This document shows positions 5,619 to 6,201 of a stretch of DNA of 6,201 bases, piece after piece. The notes below the pieces were generated by a model that searched no databases, was not told where the DNA came from, and saw only the letters and a program-made list of their open reading frames with translations. The position numbers were made by a program, and so were the translations under genes. Location: positions 1 through 6,201 of the forward strand of contig JAJFHI010000467.1 in assembly GCA_021775715.1 (NCBI GenBank). The letters run 5' to 3'. How positions within the stretch are numbered: the stretch's first letter is position 1; each line of letters begins with the position of its first letter. The stretch is from Hyphomicrobiaceae bacterium (GTDB lineage: Bacteria > Pseudomonadota > Alphaproteobacteria > Rhizobiales > Hyphomicrobiaceae).

Positions 5619-6182
5619 ATGATTCAGACACTCGCAAATCTTTACGACGGATTTTTCGGAGCGATTGAACGCATTACTACGGGTTGGTTTCTAGGCCTAG
5701 CCGCGCGCCTGACTTTCGCAAGCGTGCTTTTGTTTTATTTTTGGAACTCCGCCCTGACAAAAATTGAAAGCGGCTTCACAGGACTATTCACACTGACAAC
5801 AGGTGCCTATGGACAGATCCTGCCGTCGGTTGCCGAAGCCGTTCAATATGACACCGATAAGATCGCATTCCTTCCCTACGGGCTCATCGCATATCTTGGG
5901 ACTTACAGCGAATTCATTCTTCCGGCTCTCATCGTCGTAGGTCTGTTCACGCGCGCCGCCGCATTCGCCATGCTCGGCTTCGTTGCAGTGATGACGTATG
6001 TCGACGTCAATTTTCACAATGTCGAAGCCAAAACGATTGGCAACTTCTTTGACCGCGTCCAGGATTCATCCCTTGCCGATCAAAGATTGTTGTGGGCGTT
6101 CCTTCTTATCGTTCTCGTGGTCAAGGGAGCGGGCGCTATTTCTCTTGACGCATTGCTCGCCAAGTCCATCCGACGTAATTGA
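5619..6182 (+). CDS. bufD: BufD, DoxX family inner-membrane protein
   Basis: A 187-residue DoxX-type integral membrane protein with four predicted membrane segments, at about 22-43, 87-109, 112-130 and 157-176. The closing 'DQRLLWAFLLIVLVVKGAG' and 'ISLDALL' (174-180) are the typical DoxX ending. The loop between segments 1 and 2 is longer than in the smallest DoxX proteins. In Caulobacter-type buf operons a DoxX protein is the fourth gene; its job is unproven, with redox or quinone-linked functions suggested for DoxX proteins in general. AGGA lies 8 nt before the ATG. The 56-base gap from bufC has no terminator-like hairpin, so it should be on the same transcript. Only 19 bases follow its stop, so any terminator or further genes are outside the window. 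Confidence 0.88.
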   Translation: MIQTLANLYDGFFGAIERITTGWFLGLAARLTFASVLLFYFWNSALTKIESGFTGLFTLTTGAYGQILPSVAEAVQYDTDKIAFLPYGLIAYLGTYSEFILPALIVVGLFTRAAAFAMLGFVAVMTYVDVNFHNVEAKTIGNFFDRVQDSSLADQRLLWAFLLIVLVVKGAGAISLDALLAKSIRRN

Positions 6183-6201
6183 CCAAATCAGTCACGTCGA
6201 A

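Overview
The window reads as chromosomal DNA of an alphaproteobacterium, probably of the Hyphomicrobiales or a relative. This is an inference from moderate GC, the protein flavours, short PilZ and DUF4278-like proteins, and a Caulobacter-type buf operon; no rRNA or other marker fixes the taxon. There is no tRNA, rRNA, insertion sequence, CRISPR array or phage gene.

Left part (1-1133). The window opens in the last 109 codons of a leucyl aminopeptidase (pepA), followed by a strong intrinsic terminator at 456-497. About 640 bases without a convincing gene come next. They hold a perfect 16-bp AT-rich palindrome (687-702), a possible pair of overlapping very short ORFs with a consensus Shine-Dalgarno, and a run of contiguous predicted helices (884-1009) that could be a structured RNA or an intergenic repeat.

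Middle part (1134-3137). Two genes lie on the minus strand: a PilZ-domain protein (start placed at 1487), and upstream of it a 38-residue DUF4278-like protein that starts at a TTG codon with a good ribosome binding site and has its own intrinsic terminator. Divergent from them is a two-gene unit on the plus strand: a cytosolic glutathione S-transferase-like protein whose stop overlaps the start of an exported DUF3280/DUF2380-type protein (ATGA overlap).

Right part (3206-6182). This is a complete bufferin operon, bufA-bufB-bufC-bufD: a Sec-exported, four-cysteine DUF2282 precursor peptide; a DUF692-type multinuclear non-heme iron oxidase (MNIO); its DUF2063 partner protein; and a DoxX membrane protein. 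From published work on bufferins, BufB with BufC should convert precursor cysteines to thiooxazoles in the cytoplasm, and the exported product should bind copper in the periplasm. A two-tier stem-loop sits between bufA and bufB, where it could keep precursor expression above enzyme expression. bufB and bufC overlap by ATGA. A near-match to the Caulobacter SigF-type promoter (GTAACC-N16-CGAA) lies upstream of bufA, and a second partial match lies upstream of the PilZ gene; both are tentative.

The bufferin operon is the most interesting system here. It belongs to a recently described family, so it is not new as a class. The less described items are the DUF4278-like mini-gene, the GST-DUF3280 pair next to the operon, and the structured intergenic region.
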